Shown here: piece after piece, positions 1 through 8,610 of the stretch
Layout: each line of letters opens with the position of its first letter
How positions within the stretch are numbered: position 1 is the stretch's first letter
Source of the DNA: Paracoccaceae bacterium
Lineage (GTDB): Bacteria > Pseudomonadota > Alphaproteobacteria > Rhodobacterales > Rhodobacteraceae
Length of the DNA: 38,640 nt
Assembly: GCA_022763485.1 (NCBI GenBank)
Contig: JALEGX010000143.1
Location: 1 to 38,640, forward strand
Reading direction: 5' to 3'
Notes under the pieces: model-generated
Seen by the model: only the letters and a program-made list of their open reading frames with translations
Databases searched by the model: none
What the model was told of the DNA's origin: nothing
Position numbers and translations under genes: made by a program

Positions 1-213
1 GCGATGAGCCATACCGGCTATGAGGATCTGCTGATCAAGGACAAGCGCAAGCTGGCGCTGGGCACCTTTTACCACCAGCTGCACCACCGCTATTACGAGT
101 GCAACTATGGCAATCAGGAAATGCCTTGCGACCGTTGGTTCGGAACCTTCCACGACGGGTCCCCCGAAGCCACCGCCGAAACACGCGCGCGCAAAAAGCG
201 GATGTTCGGTTAA
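1..213 (+). CDS. Sterol desaturase / fatty acid hydroxylase family protein, C-terminal part (5' truncated by window edge)
   Basis: Only the last 70 or so residues are in the window; the reading frame is open back to base 1. The visible part carries the last histidine box of the family, HQLHHRYYECNYG, followed by a typical WFGTFHDG ending. Members of this integral membrane di-iron family hydroxylate or desaturate sterols, fatty acids or carotenoids, using clustered histidines to hold two irons. The substrate cannot be told from this fragment. The Met at position 4 is internal to the family alignment, so it is probably not the true start. The gene converges with the fatty acid desaturase at 240-1289, only 26 bases away. 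Family assignment is fairly sure; function is open. Confidence 0.8.
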   Translation, partial: AMSHTGYEDLLIKDKRKLALGTFYHQLHHRYYECNYGNQEMPCDRWFGTFHDGSPEATAETRARKKRMFG

Positions 214-239
214 TGGACAAGGGCGTGTGGACTGGGAAA

Positions 240-1289
240 TTACGCTTTTGCCTGTTCAGTGAACGCCCGTTGCGCTTGCGCGAAGGACAGCAACCGTTTG
301 CTCTTTTCGTCCCAAAGATGCAGCCTTGCATTCACAAGGCTCTCTCGGATCGACATACGATTGCTTTCCGCCAGTTCTGAATGATCGCGCAGAACTTCGG
401 GGAGACGATAGAACGGGATCCGGCTGTAGAGGTGATGCACGTGATGTACCCCGATATTCGCGCTTAACCATCTGAGCACCGGGGGCAACACATAGTACGA
501 GCTGCCCTTCAGCGCTGCCTCTTGCAGCTGCCAGTCGTCTTCGGTGGCCCAATGTGTGGTTTCGAACTGATGCTGCACATAAAACAGCCACATCCCCGCC
601 GTTGCTGCCAGAAGGGTCGAAGGCACGAAAATCAGGAGGACCGCCGGCAACCCGCCAAAATACAGGATGGCCGAAAGGCCGGCGATGATCGCGACATTGG
701 TCGCCATCGCGCTGATCCAATATTTACGGCTGGACATAAGCCCGAATGGCAGTCGGTTCTGCAGAAAGAACAGGTATCCCGGCCCGAACCCGAACAGAAC
801 AAGCGGATGCCGATACAGTCTGTAGATCAGGCGGTCATATGTGGACAGCGCCTGGTATTCTGCGACGGTCTTTGTGTGAATGTCCCCGATGCCGCGCCGC
901 CCGAGATTTCCAGCCGAGCTGTGATGGATGGAATGTGTGCGCTTCCAGACATCGTAAGGTGTCAGCGTCAGTACCCCCAGAACACGCCCCAGCCAATCGC
1001 CAACCTTTCGGTTCTTCAGGAACGCCCCGTGCCCACAGTCGTGCTGAATGACGAACAGACGCAGCAGGAAACCAGCATTCAGCAAGGAAATGCCCAACGC
1101 AAGCAGGTAGCTTACGTCCAAGAGCCACCACGCGAGGCCCCACAAAAGAAGGAATGGCCCAGCGGTGATCAAAAGCTCGAAGGCGCTGCGCATCGAACTT
1201 GGGTCCCGGTATGAAGAGAGTACCTGAGCCCATTCACTTGCGGTCCGCGTTGGCGACTGTTTCCCAGATGGGTCCGAAAGATCAAACAT
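240..1289 (-). CDS. Membrane fatty acid desaturase
   Basis: This 349-residue protein belongs to the membrane-bound fatty acid desaturase family, which introduces a double bond into an acyl chain with a di-iron centre. The three histidine boxes are all present: HDCGH at about 83-87, HSIHH at about 119-123 and HHVHH at about 283-287. Long hydrophobic stretches at about 41-80 and 195-240 fit the usual two pairs of membrane helices. The spacing and the third box with the following LYSRIPFYRLPEV resemble bacterial delta-12 / omega-6-like desaturases, but the regiospecificity is inference. It converges on the sterol-desaturase-like gene at the left edge, so two lipid-modifying di-iron enzymes sit side by side. 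Confidence 0.88.
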   Translation of the reverse strand: MFDLSDPSGKQSPTRTASEWAQVLSSYRDPSSMRSAFELLITAGPFLLLWGLAWWLLDVSYLLALGISLLNAGFLLRLFVIQHDCGHGAFLKNRKVGDWLGRVLGVLTLTPYDVWKRTHSIHHSSAGNLGRRGIGDIHTKTVAEYQALSTYDRLIYRLYRHPLVLFGFGPGYLFFLQNRLPFGLMSSRKYWISAMATNVAIIAGLSAILYFGGLPAVLLIFVPSTLLAATAGMWLFYVQHQFETTHWATEDDWQLQEAALKGSSYYVLPPVLRWLSANIGVHHVHHLYSRIPFYRLPEVLRDHSELAESNRMSIRESLVNARLHLWDEKSKRLLSFAQAQRAFTEQAKA

Positions 1290-1528
1290 GGGCCTGCTTC
1301 TTTGTTAATGCTGCGCGCCTCCTTATAGGATTGATTGGTCCCCGGAAACCGCAGCCGTTCGCTTTGTCATGATTTCTTGGCGACGTTGCACGCGCCGGGG
1401 ATTCTTTTGCTGCGCCTCTCGCCTTGAGCGTGTCAGGCAATGGCCAGATTGTTCAGCATCGTGCCCCTGCCATCCCAGATTCGCATTGTGATTTGCAATC
1501 CGCGCAGCGTCTGCTACATGCCCCTCTG

Positions 1529-1565
1529 CCCGGATGGTCCGGGTGCCGGTCGCAGCCTACCCGGC
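1529..1565 (+). promoter_or_regulatory. queC leader with mutually exclusive hairpins (possible attenuator or riboswitch platform)
   Basis: The 299-base gap between the divergent desaturase and queC holds no convincing gene. Near its end, CCCGGA (1529-1534) can pair with TCCGGG (1538-1543) to form a tight three-base-loop hairpin. CCGGGT (1539-1544), which overlaps that arm, can instead pair with ACCCGG (1559-1564). GCCGG (1545-1549) and CCGGC (1561-1565) offer a further alternative. Such competing folds just ahead of a queuosine operon suggest regulated expression. I do not see a clear preQ1 aptamer, so the ligand, if any, is unknown. Confidence 0.35.
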
Positions 1566-1588
1566 TTATGAAAACAAGGATCTGAAAC

Positions 1589-2281
1589 GTGAAGACAATC
1601 GTAATCTGCTCCGGCGGACTCGATTCGGTTTCGCTTGCGCACAAGGTGGCGGCGGAGCATGAACTGGTCGGCCTGATCTCTTTTGACTACGGCCAACGCC
1701 ACCGCAAGGAGGTGGAGTTTGCCGCGCGCTGTGCTGAACGGCTTGGCGTGCCCCATGACCTGATCGACATGAGCCATGTCGGCCAGCATCTGTCGGGCAG
1801 TGCCCTGACCGATGATGTCGACGTGCCTGACGGGCACTATGCCGAGGAAAACATGAAGGTCACCGTGGTTCCGAACCGCAACGCCATCATGCTGGCCATC
1901 GCTTTTGGTGTGGCGGCGGCGAAACAGGCGGATGCGGTGGCGACGGCGGTGCATGGCGGGGATCACTTCATCTATCCCGACTGCCGGCCCGAGTTCACCG
2001 AAGCCTTCGAGGCGATGCAGGCCAAAGCGCTGGATGGCTATGCCAGCGTCAAGCTCTACACCCCCTTCGTGCTCGAACCAAAATCGGCCATCGTGGCCGA
2101 AGGCGCGCGCCATGATACGCCCTTTGCCGACACCTGGTCGTGTTACAAGGGTGGCGAAACCCATTGCGGGCGCTGCGGCACCTGTGTGGAGCGGCGCGAG
2201 GCCTTCCATCTGGCCGGTGTCGAAGACCCCACGGTCTACGCCGATCCGGACTATTGGAAAGCCGTGGTGGAGGGGCGCTGA
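1589..2281 (+). CDS. queC: 7-cyano-7-deazaguanine synthase QueC
   Basis: QueC converts 7-carboxy-7-deazaguanine to preQ0 using ATP and ammonia, in the queuosine tRNA-modification pathway. The 230-residue product shows the ATP-pyrophosphatase P-loop SGGLDS at 8-13 and a C-terminal zinc site made by Cys185, Cys193, Cys196 and Cys199 (the last three in CGRCGTC). Length is normal for the family. The start is a GTG at 1589, chosen because AAGGA lies 8 bases upstream and the P-loop then falls at the usual N-terminal position. The stop codon TGA overlaps the ATG of queD by one base, so the two are probably translationally coupled. First gene of queCDEF. Confidence 0.96.
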   Translation: MKTIVICSGGLDSVSLAHKVAAEHELVGLISFDYGQRHRKEVEFAARCAERLGVPHDLIDMSHVGQHLSGSALTDDVDVPDGHYAEENMKVTVVPNRNAIMLAIAFGVAAAKQADAVATAVHGGDHFIYPDCRPEFTEAFEAMQAKALDGYASVKLYTPFVLEPKSAIVAEGARHDTPFADTWSCYKGGETHCGRCGTCVERREAFHLAGVEDPTVYADPDYWKAVVEGR

Positions 2282-2637
2282 TGTACCGGATCACCAAGGA
2301 ATTCCACTTTTCCGCCTCGCATCAGCTGTGCGGGCTGCCCGATGATCACCCCTGCGCGCGGATGCATGGGCACAACTATATCGTTGAGGTCGAACTGGCG
2401 GGGGAAGAACTGGATCAAAACGGCTTTGTCGTGGACTACCGCGAGCTGAAGCCGCTCAAGACCTGGATCGATGACGAGCTGGATCATCGGCATCTGAACG
2501 ATGTGTTCGGTCATGACATGGTGACGTCCGAGCGGCTGGCGAAAGAGGTCTATGACTTCTGCAAGGCGCGCTGGGCGCAGACCACGGCGGTGCGGGTCAG
2601 TGAAACACCCAAGACCTGGGCGGAGTTTCGTCCGTGA
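2281..2637 (+). CDS. queD: 6-carboxy-5,6,7,8-tetrahydropterin synthase QueD
   Basis: QueD converts 7,8-dihydroneopterin triphosphate to 6-carboxytetrahydropterin, the first dedicated step towards queuosine. The 118-residue protein has the pyruvoyl-tetrahydropterin synthase fold signatures: zinc histidines His14 (FSASH), His29 and His31 (MHGHNY), the catalytic Cys25, and a later [10 protein letters not shown] segment. A longer open frame extends upstream to 2140, but that part is antisense-like filler inside queC. The ATG at 2281 gives the normal family length and overlaps the queC stop. The end overlaps the queE start (GTGA), continuing a tightly coupled operon. Confidence 0.95.
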   Translation: MYRITKEFHFSASHQLCGLPDDHPCARMHGHNYIVEVELAGEELDQNGFVVDYRELKPLKTWIDDELDHRHLNDVFGHDMVTSERLAKEVYDFCKARWAQTTAVRVSETPKTWAEFRP

Positions 2638-3347
2638 GCCGGCTGCGCATTGCGGAGATCTTTGGCCCCACCATCCAAGGTGAGGGCGCGGTGATCGGCG
2701 TTCCCACGGTGTTCGTGCGCGCGGGCGGCTGTGATTATCGCTGCAGCTGGTGTGACAGCCTGCACGCGGTCGACAGTGCGTTTCGCCATGAATGGACGCC
2801 GATGGACGCGGACCAGATCATGGCGGAGGTCACCCGCCTGTCCGGGGGCACGCCGATCACCGTGTCCCTGTCCGGTGGCAACCCGGCGATCCAGGATTTC
2901 GCGCCGCTGATCGCGCTGGGCAAAGCGGATGGTTATGGCTTTGTGATGGAGACCCAGGGCTCCGTCGCGCGGGAGTGGTTTGACGCGCTGGACACGCTGA
3001 TCCTGAGCCCCAAGCCGCCCTCCTCCGGGGAGGTCGTGGATTGGGAGATCTTTGCGGAGTGCGTCAACGCGACGACCCGCAAGGTGCTGAAGATCGTGAT
3101 CTTTGACGAGACCGACTACGCGTGGGCGCGCGAGGTTGCGGATCGCTTTCCCGACCTGCCGCTCTATCTGCAGCCGGGCAACCATACGCCGCCGCCACCC
3201 GATGCCGAGGACGCCGAAATCGACATGGACGGGATCATCTCCCGCTATGAGTGGCTGATCGACAAGACTCTGGGCGACCGCTGGTACGCCCCCACCATTC
3301 TGCCGCAGCTGCATGTGCTGGTCTGGGGCAACAAACGCGGCGTGTGA
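2634..3347 (+). CDS. queE: 7-carboxy-7-deazaguanine synthase QueE (radical SAM)
   Basis: QueE is the radical S-adenosylmethionine enzyme that contracts carboxytetrahydropterin to 7-carboxy-7-deazaguanine. The 237-residue product carries the [4Fe-4S] motif C33-x3-C37-x2-C40 in [11 protein letters not shown], preceded by the family pattern [11 protein letters not shown] that begins almost every QueE. The start is GTG at 2634, overlapping the queD stop by four bases, which suggests coupled translation. It lies third in queCDEF, 24 bases before queF. Nothing looks truncated. Confidence 0.95.
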   Translation: MSRLRIAEIFGPTIQGEGAVIGVPTVFVRAGGCDYRCSWCDSLHAVDSAFRHEWTPMDADQIMAEVTRLSGGTPITVSLSGGNPAIQDFAPLIALGKADGYGFVMETQGSVAREWFDALDTLILSPKPPSSGEVVDWEIFAECVNATTRKVLKIVIFDETDYAWAREVADRFPDLPLYLQPGNHTPPPPDAEDAEIDMDGIISRYEWLIDKTLGDRWYAPTILPQLHVLVWGNKRGV

Positions 3348-3371
3348 CACGCGCGCGAAGAGGATAGCAAA

Positions 3372-3839
3372 ATGGCAAATCAGGACATCTATGCAAATCT
3401 GACCCAGCTGGGCGGTCGGACCGAACTGCCGAATTCGCCCGAGGAGGCCGTGCTGGAGCGGGTGCCGAATCCGCAGGCCGGGACCGACTATGCGGTGCGC
3501 TTTACCGCGCCCGAGTTCACCTCGCTCTGCCCGCTGACGGCGGCGCCGGATTTCGCGCATATCGTGATCGACTATGTGCCGGGGGATTGGCTGGTCGAAA
3601 GCAAATCGCTGAAACTGTTCCTTGGTTCGTTCCGCAATCACGGCGCATTTCACGAGGATTGCAGCGTGACCATCGGCAAGCGCCTGGAAGAGGTGCTGGA
3701 GCCGAAATGGCTGCGGGTCGGGGCCTATTGGTATCCGCGTGGCGGCATCCCGATTGATGTCTTCTATCAGACCGGGCCTGAGCTGCCGGGCGTCTGGATC
3801 CCGGATCAGGGCGTACCGACCTATCGTGGACGCGGCTGA
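3372..3839 (+). CDS. queF: NADPH-dependent preQ0 reductase QueF (short, YkvM-like type)
   Basis: QueF reduces the nitrile of preQ0 to the aminomethyl group of preQ1, which is then inserted into tRNA. At 155 residues it is the short single-domain form, not the long two-domain form of Escherichia coli. Visible signatures are the catalytic Cys53 in SLCPLT, Asp60, the ESKSLK motif at 76-81 and the NHGAFHEDC segment around 89-97. GAGG about 8 bases before the ATG supports this start. It closes the queCDEF operon, so this organism can apparently make preQ1 from a pterin precursor without salvage. Confidence 0.95.
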   Translation: MANQDIYANLTQLGGRTELPNSPEEAVLERVPNPQAGTDYAVRFTAPEFTSLCPLTAAPDFAHIVIDYVPGDWLVESKSLKLFLGSFRNHGAFHEDCSVTIGKRLEEVLEPKWLRVGAYWYPRGGIPIDVFYQTGPELPGVWIPDQGVPTYRGRG

Positions 3840-3867
3840 GCGGACAGGTTGGCAGACACGGAGATTG

Positions 3868-3897
3868 TCCCACCGACCTGTCCATTGGTCGGCGGGG
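3868..3897. terminator. Hairpin between convergent queF and methyltransferase genes
   Basis: CCGACC (3873-3878) pairs with GGTCGG (3887-3892) around an eight-base loop, and CCC just outside extends the stem against GGG. It lies between two convergent genes, where it could end transcription from both sides. There is no U-run, so it is not a classic intrinsic terminator. Confidence 0.35.
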
Positions 3898-3925
3898 CAG
3901 TGTCCTCATGCGTCCCTTTGGCGCG

Positions 3926-4561
3926 TCAGGATTTCTGGAACAGGGCGATCAGGGCGGTGTCGTTGCTGTGCTCGCCGGTTGCCCCTTCGCCGTACATCCG
4001 GACCTCAGGCATAGTGAGATTGCGGATCCACTGGCCCCTGAGCAGCCGGTCGAACGCAGGGGCGAATCCTTGTTTGTCATAATGCTTGGTGTTGATCGAA
4101 ATGGCGAACTGAGATCCTGGCCGCGCCGCGCGCAGCAAATGGGACAGCACCTCGGCCCCTAGGTGCCCATGGGTGAAGGTCCCCGAGGAGATGATCCCGG
4201 CGTAAGCGTTCCGGGGCACCGGGACACCTTCGGTTAGATCCGCTTCGATCACGTCCCGATAGACGTCCTTGCGCAGCGCCTGGGACAGCATTTCAGGACT
4301 GATATCAGTTGCGTCGATCGGGCCGCAGCCAAGCTTGGTCAGGGCCTCACCACACAGACCCGTCCCTGCGCCCACATCAAGCACGGGACCGCGTCCACCG
4401 GCATGTACAAACGCGCGCGCCACGGCTTCGGGCAGGATATAGGCCTGCTGTTTGGCGAAACTCTGATCATAACTGTTGGCCCAGTCGGCATAGAGCCGAA
4501 CCGAATCTTCGGAGTTGGACAGGGCATAAGCGGCGGAAAGATCGGGTTTTTGATGTGTCAT
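3926..4561 (-). CDS. Class I SAM-dependent methyltransferase
   Basis: The 211-residue protein has the Rossmann-fold motif I VLDVGAGTG at 60-68, followed by an acidic residue region DATDISPEML and an EADLTE segment where SAM is bound. The substrate is not identifiable; small-molecule methyltransferases and ubiquinone-type enzymes share this core. The open frame runs further upstream to 4648 but that would overlap the divergent gene at 4636. Starting at the ATG at 4561 (MTHQKPDL) leaves a 74-base divergent promoter region. It converges with queF across a strong hairpin. Confidence 0.8.
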   Translation of the reverse strand: MTHQKPDLSAAYALSNSEDSVRLYADWANSYDQSFAKQQAYILPEAVARAFVHAGGRGPVLDVGAGTGLCGEALTKLGCGPIDATDISPEMLSQALRKDVYRDVIEADLTEGVPVPRNAYAGIISSGTFTHGHLGAEVLSHLLRAARPGSQFAISINTKHYDKQGFAPAFDRLLRGQWIRNLTMPEVRMYGEGATGEHSNDTALIALFQKS

Positions 4562-4635
4562 ATCCGTATCAAAAGGGAAAACCGCCAATCGAATCAACCC
4601 TTGCGTAAATCGCCGCAGCGCAGCAACATTGCAGG

Positions 4636-5469
4636 ATGACGAATACACTACTTTGTCTGGGGTTCGGCTATACGGCGCGAACCCTGGCGCGGCACCTGAT
4701 TCCGCTGGGTTGGCGGATCATCGGCACCACTCGCGACTCCGCCCCGGCAATGGACGGGGTCGACCTTCTGCAATGGCCCGGGCAGGATATCCCCCTGGAC
4801 GGTGTGACCCATGTCCTGAACTCAATTGCGCCCAATGCGCAGGGTGATCCTGTGCTGGCAGCGATGCAGGACCAGATTGCGGCGGCAGACCTGCAATGGG
4901 TCGGCTACCTGTCCACCACTGCGGTCTATGGGGACAGGGACGGGGATTGGGTGGATGAACACTCGGACCTGCGCCCTGCCAGCCCGCGGGGGCAGTGGCG
5001 GGTTGCGGCGGAACAGGCGTGGCAGGGATTGGAAGGCGTGCCGGTGCATGTCTTCCGCCTTGCGGGCATCTACGGCCCCGGTCGTGGACCGTTTTCCAAG
5101 CTCAAACGCGGCGGACTGCGGCGCATCATCAAGCCGGGACAGGTGTTTTCCCGGACCCACGTCGATGACATTGCGCAGGTTCTGATGGCGTCCATGAGCC
5201 AGCCCAATCCGGGCGCGGTCTATAATGTCTGTGACGATGAGCCCGCACCACCGCAGGACGTGATTGGCTATGCCGCCGAACTGCAGGGCTTGCCGATGCC
5301 CCCTGCGGTCCCGTTTGAAGAGGCCGACCTGAGCCCGATGGCGCGCAGTTTCTACTCCGAAAACAAGCGCGTGCGGAATGATCGGATCAAGTCCGAGCTG
5401 GGGGTGGAACTGATCTATCCCGAATACCGCGCGGGATTGCGTTCAATGCTGCGCGAAGAGGGCGGCTGA
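4636..5469 (+). CDS. SDR / NAD-dependent epimerase family protein, YeeZ-like
   Basis: The 277-residue product begins with a dinucleotide-binding motif GFGYTAR at 9-15 and has the extended-SDR pattern STTAVYGD near 93-100 and a later RTHVDDIAQVL segment. It resembles the YeeZ group of predicted NAD(P)-dependent nucleotide-sugar-epimerase-like proteins, whose substrate is not established. The expected YxxxK catalytic pair is not visible: the Tyr of VYGD has no matching Lys, and a WRVAAE segment stands where Lys is often seen. This may mean a non-catalytic or divergent enzyme. No Shine-Dalgarno sequence is correctly spaced; the ATG sits six bases after a weak -10-like CAACAT, so the message may be leaderless. 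Confidence 0.75.
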   Translation: MTNTLLCLGFGYTARTLARHLIPLGWRIIGTTRDSAPAMDGVDLLQWPGQDIPLDGVTHVLNSIAPNAQGDPVLAAMQDQIAAADLQWVGYLSTTAVYGDRDGDWVDEHSDLRPASPRGQWRVAAEQAWQGLEGVPVHVFRLAGIYGPGRGPFSKLKRGGLRRIIKPGQVFSRTHVDDIAQVLMASMSQPNPGAVYNVCDDEPAPPQDVIGYAAELQGLPMPPAVPFEEADLSPMARSFYSENKRVRNDRIKSELGVELIYPEYRAGLRSMLREEGG

Positions 5470-5559
5470 CCTCGCGCCTTCAGCGACTACCCGATGACGG
5501 AAAGAGAGCAGATCCGGCCACAAGCCCCGATAAGCTGACCGCAAAGCGGAGGGCGGATC

Positions 5560-6273
5560 ATGCAATACCAATCGGAACGGATCGAACTGGCGGCGGCGCT
5601 GCGTCTGGCGGCGCGCAATGGCTGGCAGCGCGGTGTCGACAACCATTTCTCACTGGCGGTGAATGACGAGGCGTTCCTGGTCAACGCCCGTGGCCTGCAC
5701 TGGTCCGAGGTTTCCGCCTCCAACCTGCTGCTGGTCGATCACAGTGGCGCGGTGATCGAGGGCGAGGGGCGGATTGAGGCCTCGGCCTTCTACATCCACT
5801 CCCATATCCACCGCACGGTGCCCCGCGCGACTTGTGTGCTGCACGCCCATCCCACCTTTGCCACTGCGCTTGGCTGTGTCGAAGGCGGGCGGCTGGAAAA
5901 CTGCCACCAGGACGCGCTGAGGTTTTACGGGCGGGTGGCCTATGATGACGGGTTCAACGGTTCGGCGTTCGGCGATGACGAAGGCAGCCGGATCGCCAAC
6001 ACCATCGGTGACGGCTCCATCGTGGTGATGGCCCATCACGGGATCACCGTGGTGGGGGAAACCGTGGCCCGGGCCTATGACGATTTCTACAATTTCGAGG
6101 CCGCCTGCGAATACCAGATCACCGCCATGTCGATGGGCCGCCCCCTGGCGATCATGCCCGAAGACAAGGCCGCCAAGCTGGCCCCGATGATGTTCGATGC
6201 CGAACAATCCGACCTCCACTTCGCCGCCATGCGTCGGATGCTGGACCGGGAAGAGCCGGGGTATTTGGATTAA
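5560..6273 (+). CDS. Class II aldolase / adducin family protein
   Basis: The 237-residue protein belongs to the family of zinc-dependent class II aldolases such as L-fuculose-phosphate aldolase and L-ribulose-5-phosphate 4-epimerase. The HAHP motif at about 95-98 gives two of the zinc histidines, and the later AHHGITVVG segment near 160 gives the third. The opening NHFSLAV and HSHIHR segments are also typical. Many proteobacterial members lack a known sugar substrate, so no specific reaction is claimed. GGAGG precedes the ATG at a good distance. It stands alone between the YeeZ-like gene and a gene-poor stretch. Confidence 0.82.
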   Translation: MQYQSERIELAAALRLAARNGWQRGVDNHFSLAVNDEAFLVNARGLHWSEVSASNLLLVDHSGAVIEGEGRIEASAFYIHSHIHRTVPRATCVLHAHPTFATALGCVEGGRLENCHQDALRFYGRVAYDDGFNGSAFGDDEGSRIANTIGDGSIVVMAHHGITVVGETVARAYDDFYNFEAACEYQITAMSMGRPLAIMPEDKAAKLAPMMFDAEQSDLHFAAMRRMLDREEPGYLD

Positions 6274-6322
6274 GCCTTTTGCCGGGGTTGAAGTCTAAGC
6301 CTTTCAAAGTCAGCTTTGGGCC

Positions 6323-6637
6323 ATGGATGTGTTCCCGCTCACTTTTGTACTTTTGCACTTCACCACGTTGGGCCGACTGGTGAAGCGGATTGAGCATTTG
6401 CAGCCTGGGATCATTTACGACCTTTGGCGCCGGACAGAGGCTCTGGTTCTGGTGAACGTGGAGGTTTTTCCGCGACGATCTGTTATGCTGAAAGTCGCGA
6501 CAGTGTGCCCGCAAGAGATCCCCGTGCACCTACTCGGGGATGATCAAGTCGCCGCGTTGGTCGCCAAGCTGCATAAGCACTGGTCGGCCCCACTTTACCG
6601 CCAGCTCCACCAAGCCAACCACGGACCGCTGACCTGA
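6323..6637 (+). CDS. Hypothetical protein, doubtful
   Basis: The 382 bases from 6274 to 6655 contain no recognisable gene. The best candidate is this 104-codon frame, which has about 70 percent G or C at third codon positions, close to but lower than the real neighbours. It has no clear Shine-Dalgarno sequence, no signal peptide and no motif that I recognise; the product is rich in His, Leu and Val. It sits downstream of the aldolase and converges with dxs, 18 bases away. It may be a lineage-specific small protein or a chance frame. Confidence 0.3.
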   Translation: MDVFPLTFVLLHFTTLGRLVKRIEHLQPGIIYDLWRRTEALVLVNVEVFPRRSVMLKVATVCPQEIPVHLLGDDQVAALVAKLHKHWSAPLYRQLHQANHGPLT

Positions 6638-6655
6638 AATGCGCCAGGCCGATAT

Positions 6656-8584
6656 TCAGGCTCTCTTCTCTCCAATAGACGCCACGCCCAGAACTTCCAG
6701 CACCTTGGCTTCGATCTGGGGGGCGTTCATGGCTGCGACTTCATACATGTCCGCCGGGCTGGCCTGGTCGATGAAGATGTCGGGCAGCACCATCGAGCGG
6801 AACTTGAGGCCGTTGTCGAATACGCCTTCCTCGGCCAGCAGCTGCGCCACATGCGAGCCGAAACCGCCGACGGCGCCTTCCTCGATGGTGATCAGCGCCT
6901 CATGATCGGCGACCAGTTGCAGGATCATGTCGCGGTCCAGCGGCTTGGCGAATCGTGCATCTGCGATGGTCGGGGTGATGCCCTTGGCCGACAGCGCCTC
7001 GGCCGCCTTGCGCACCTCGCCCAGACGGGTGCCAAAGGACAAGAGCGCCACGCGCTTGCCGGTCTGGATCATCCGGCCCTTGCCGATTTCCAGCACCTGG
7101 GGTTCTTCGGGCATGTCGACGCCTTCGCCCTCGCCACGCGGGTAGCGGAAGGCGATGGGGCCCTCGTCATGCGCGGCGGCTGTGGCGACCATATGAACCA
7201 GTTCTGCCTCATCCGCGGCGGCCATCACCACCATGCCCGGCAGGTTGGTCATGTAGCCGATGTCAAAGCTGCCCGCGTGGGTGGCGCCATCCGCGCCCAC
7301 CAGACCTGCACGGTCAATCGCGAAGCGCACCGGCAGGCGCTGGATTGCCACATCGTGCACAACCTGGTCGTAGCCCCGTTGCAGGAAGGTCGAATACATC
7401 GCGCAGAACGGCTTCATCCCGCCTGCGGCCAGCGCGGCGGCGAAGGTCACGCCATGCTGTTCGGCAATGCCGACATCAAAACAGCGCGAGGGGTAGCGTT
7501 CGGCCATCAGGTTGAGCCCGGTGCCATCCGGCATAGCGGCGGTCACGGCGCAGATCTTGTCATCCTTGGCGGCCAGCCGCACCAGTTCATCGCCGAAGAC
7601 GGATGTATAGGAGGGTGCGTTGGAGGGGGCCTTTTTCTGCTCGCCCGTGATGACATCGAACTTTGCGGTGGCATGGCCCTTGTCGCGGGCGCGTTCGGCC
7701 GGGGCATATCCCTTGCCCTTCTTGGTCAGCACATGGATCAGGACCGGACCGGTGGCGCGTGCCTTGACGGTCCGCAGCACCGGCAGCAGCTGATGCAGAT
7801 CGTGCCCGTCGATAGGGCCGAGGTAGGAGAAGCCGAGGGCTTCGAACATGGTGCCGCCAACGGCCATGCCCTTGAGCATGTCCTTGGCGCGCTTGGCCCC
7901 TTCGCGGAAGGGTTCGGGCAGCAGGGAAACCGCGCCTTTGGCGGCCGCTTTCAGCTCCTGAAACGGTTCTTCGGCATAGAGGCGCGACAGGTAGGACGAC
8001 AGCGCCCCAACAGGCGGGGCGATGCTCATCTCATTGTCGTTCAGGATCACGAACATCCGCTTGTTCAGGTGCCCGGCATTGTTCATCGCCTCAAACGCCA
8101 TGCCGGCGGACATGGATCCATCCCCGATGACGGCAATCGCGTCGCCGTTGCCTTCGGGGATGATCCCGCCCAGGTCACGCGCAGTGGCAAAGCCCAGGGC
8201 GGCACTGATCGAGGTTGAGCTATGCGCCGCGCCAAACGGGTCATAGGGGGATTCGGAACGTTTGGTGAAACCGCTCAGCCCGTCCTTCATCCGCAGGGTG
8301 CGGATGCGGTCGCGCCGTTCGGTCAGGATCTTGTGCGGATAGCACTGGTGGGACACGTCCCAGATCAGCTTGTCCCGCGGCGTGTCGAATACGGCGTGCA
8401 GCGCCACGGTCAATTCAACCACACCAAGGCCCGCGCCAAGATGCCCTCCGGTTACGGATACGGCGGACACGGTTTCCGACCGCAGTTCCGACGCCAGTTG
8501 GATCAGCTGCGAATCGCTGAGGGATTTCAGATCGGCCGGACGGTTGATCTGATCAAGAAGCGGTGTATGCGGCCGGTCTGACAT
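6656..8584 (-). CDS. dxs: 1-deoxy-D-xylulose-5-phosphate synthase
   Basis: Dxs condenses pyruvate and glyceraldehyde 3-phosphate to 1-deoxyxylulose 5-phosphate, the first step of the MEP isoprenoid pathway. The 642-residue length is standard. His48 in TGGHLG, the thiamine-diphosphate motif GDGSMSAG at 154-161 with its paired NN downstream, and the transketolase pyrimidine-binding region around [17 protein letters not shown] are all present. It is the last gene of the minus-strand operon that includes ispA 26 bases upstream, so the first and the prenyl-elongating steps of isoprenoid synthesis are expressed together. Confidence 0.97.
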   Translation of the reverse strand: MSDRPHTPLLDQINRPADLKSLSDSQLIQLASELRSETVSAVSVTGGHLGAGLGVVELTVALHAVFDTPRDKLIWDVSHQCYPHKILTERRDRIRTLRMKDGLSGFTKRSESPYDPFGAAHSSTSISAALGFATARDLGGIIPEGNGDAIAVIGDGSMSAGMAFEAMNNAGHLNKRMFVILNDNEMSIAPPVGALSSYLSRLYAEEPFQELKAAAKGAVSLLPEPFREGAKRAKDMLKGMAVGGTMFEALGFSYLGPIDGHDLHQLLPVLRTVKARATGPVLIHVLTKKGKGYAPAERARDKGHATAKFDVITGEQKKAPSNAPSYTSVFGDELVRLAAKDDKICAVTAAMPDGTGLNLMAERYPSRCFDVGIAEQHGVTFAAALAAGGMKPFCAMYSTFLQRGYDQVVHDVAIQRLPVRFAIDRAGLVGADGATHAGSFDIGYMTNLPGMVVMAAADEAELVHMVATAAAHDEGPIAFRYPRGEGEGVDMPEEPQVLEIGKGRMIQTGKRVALLSFGTRLGEVRKAAEALSAKGITPTIADARFAKPLDRDMILQLVADHEALITIEEGAVGGFGSHVAQLLAEEGVFDNGLKFRSMVLPDIFIDQASPADMYEVAAMNAPQIEAKVLEVLGVASIGEKRA

Positions 8585-8610
8585 GGCGTCTCCACAAGGG
8601 TTCGCTGTGT

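Noticed and set aside
1505..1580. Short block CTGCTACATGCCC resembling part of a preQ1 class I aptamer
   Set aside because: The block lacks the matching A-rich tail and loop pairing that define preQ1-I. The similarity is too short to call.
6851..8218. Plus-strand frame of 455 codons opposite dxs
   Set aside because: dxs has all its motifs on the minus strand. The opposing frame arises from GC-rich codon bias.
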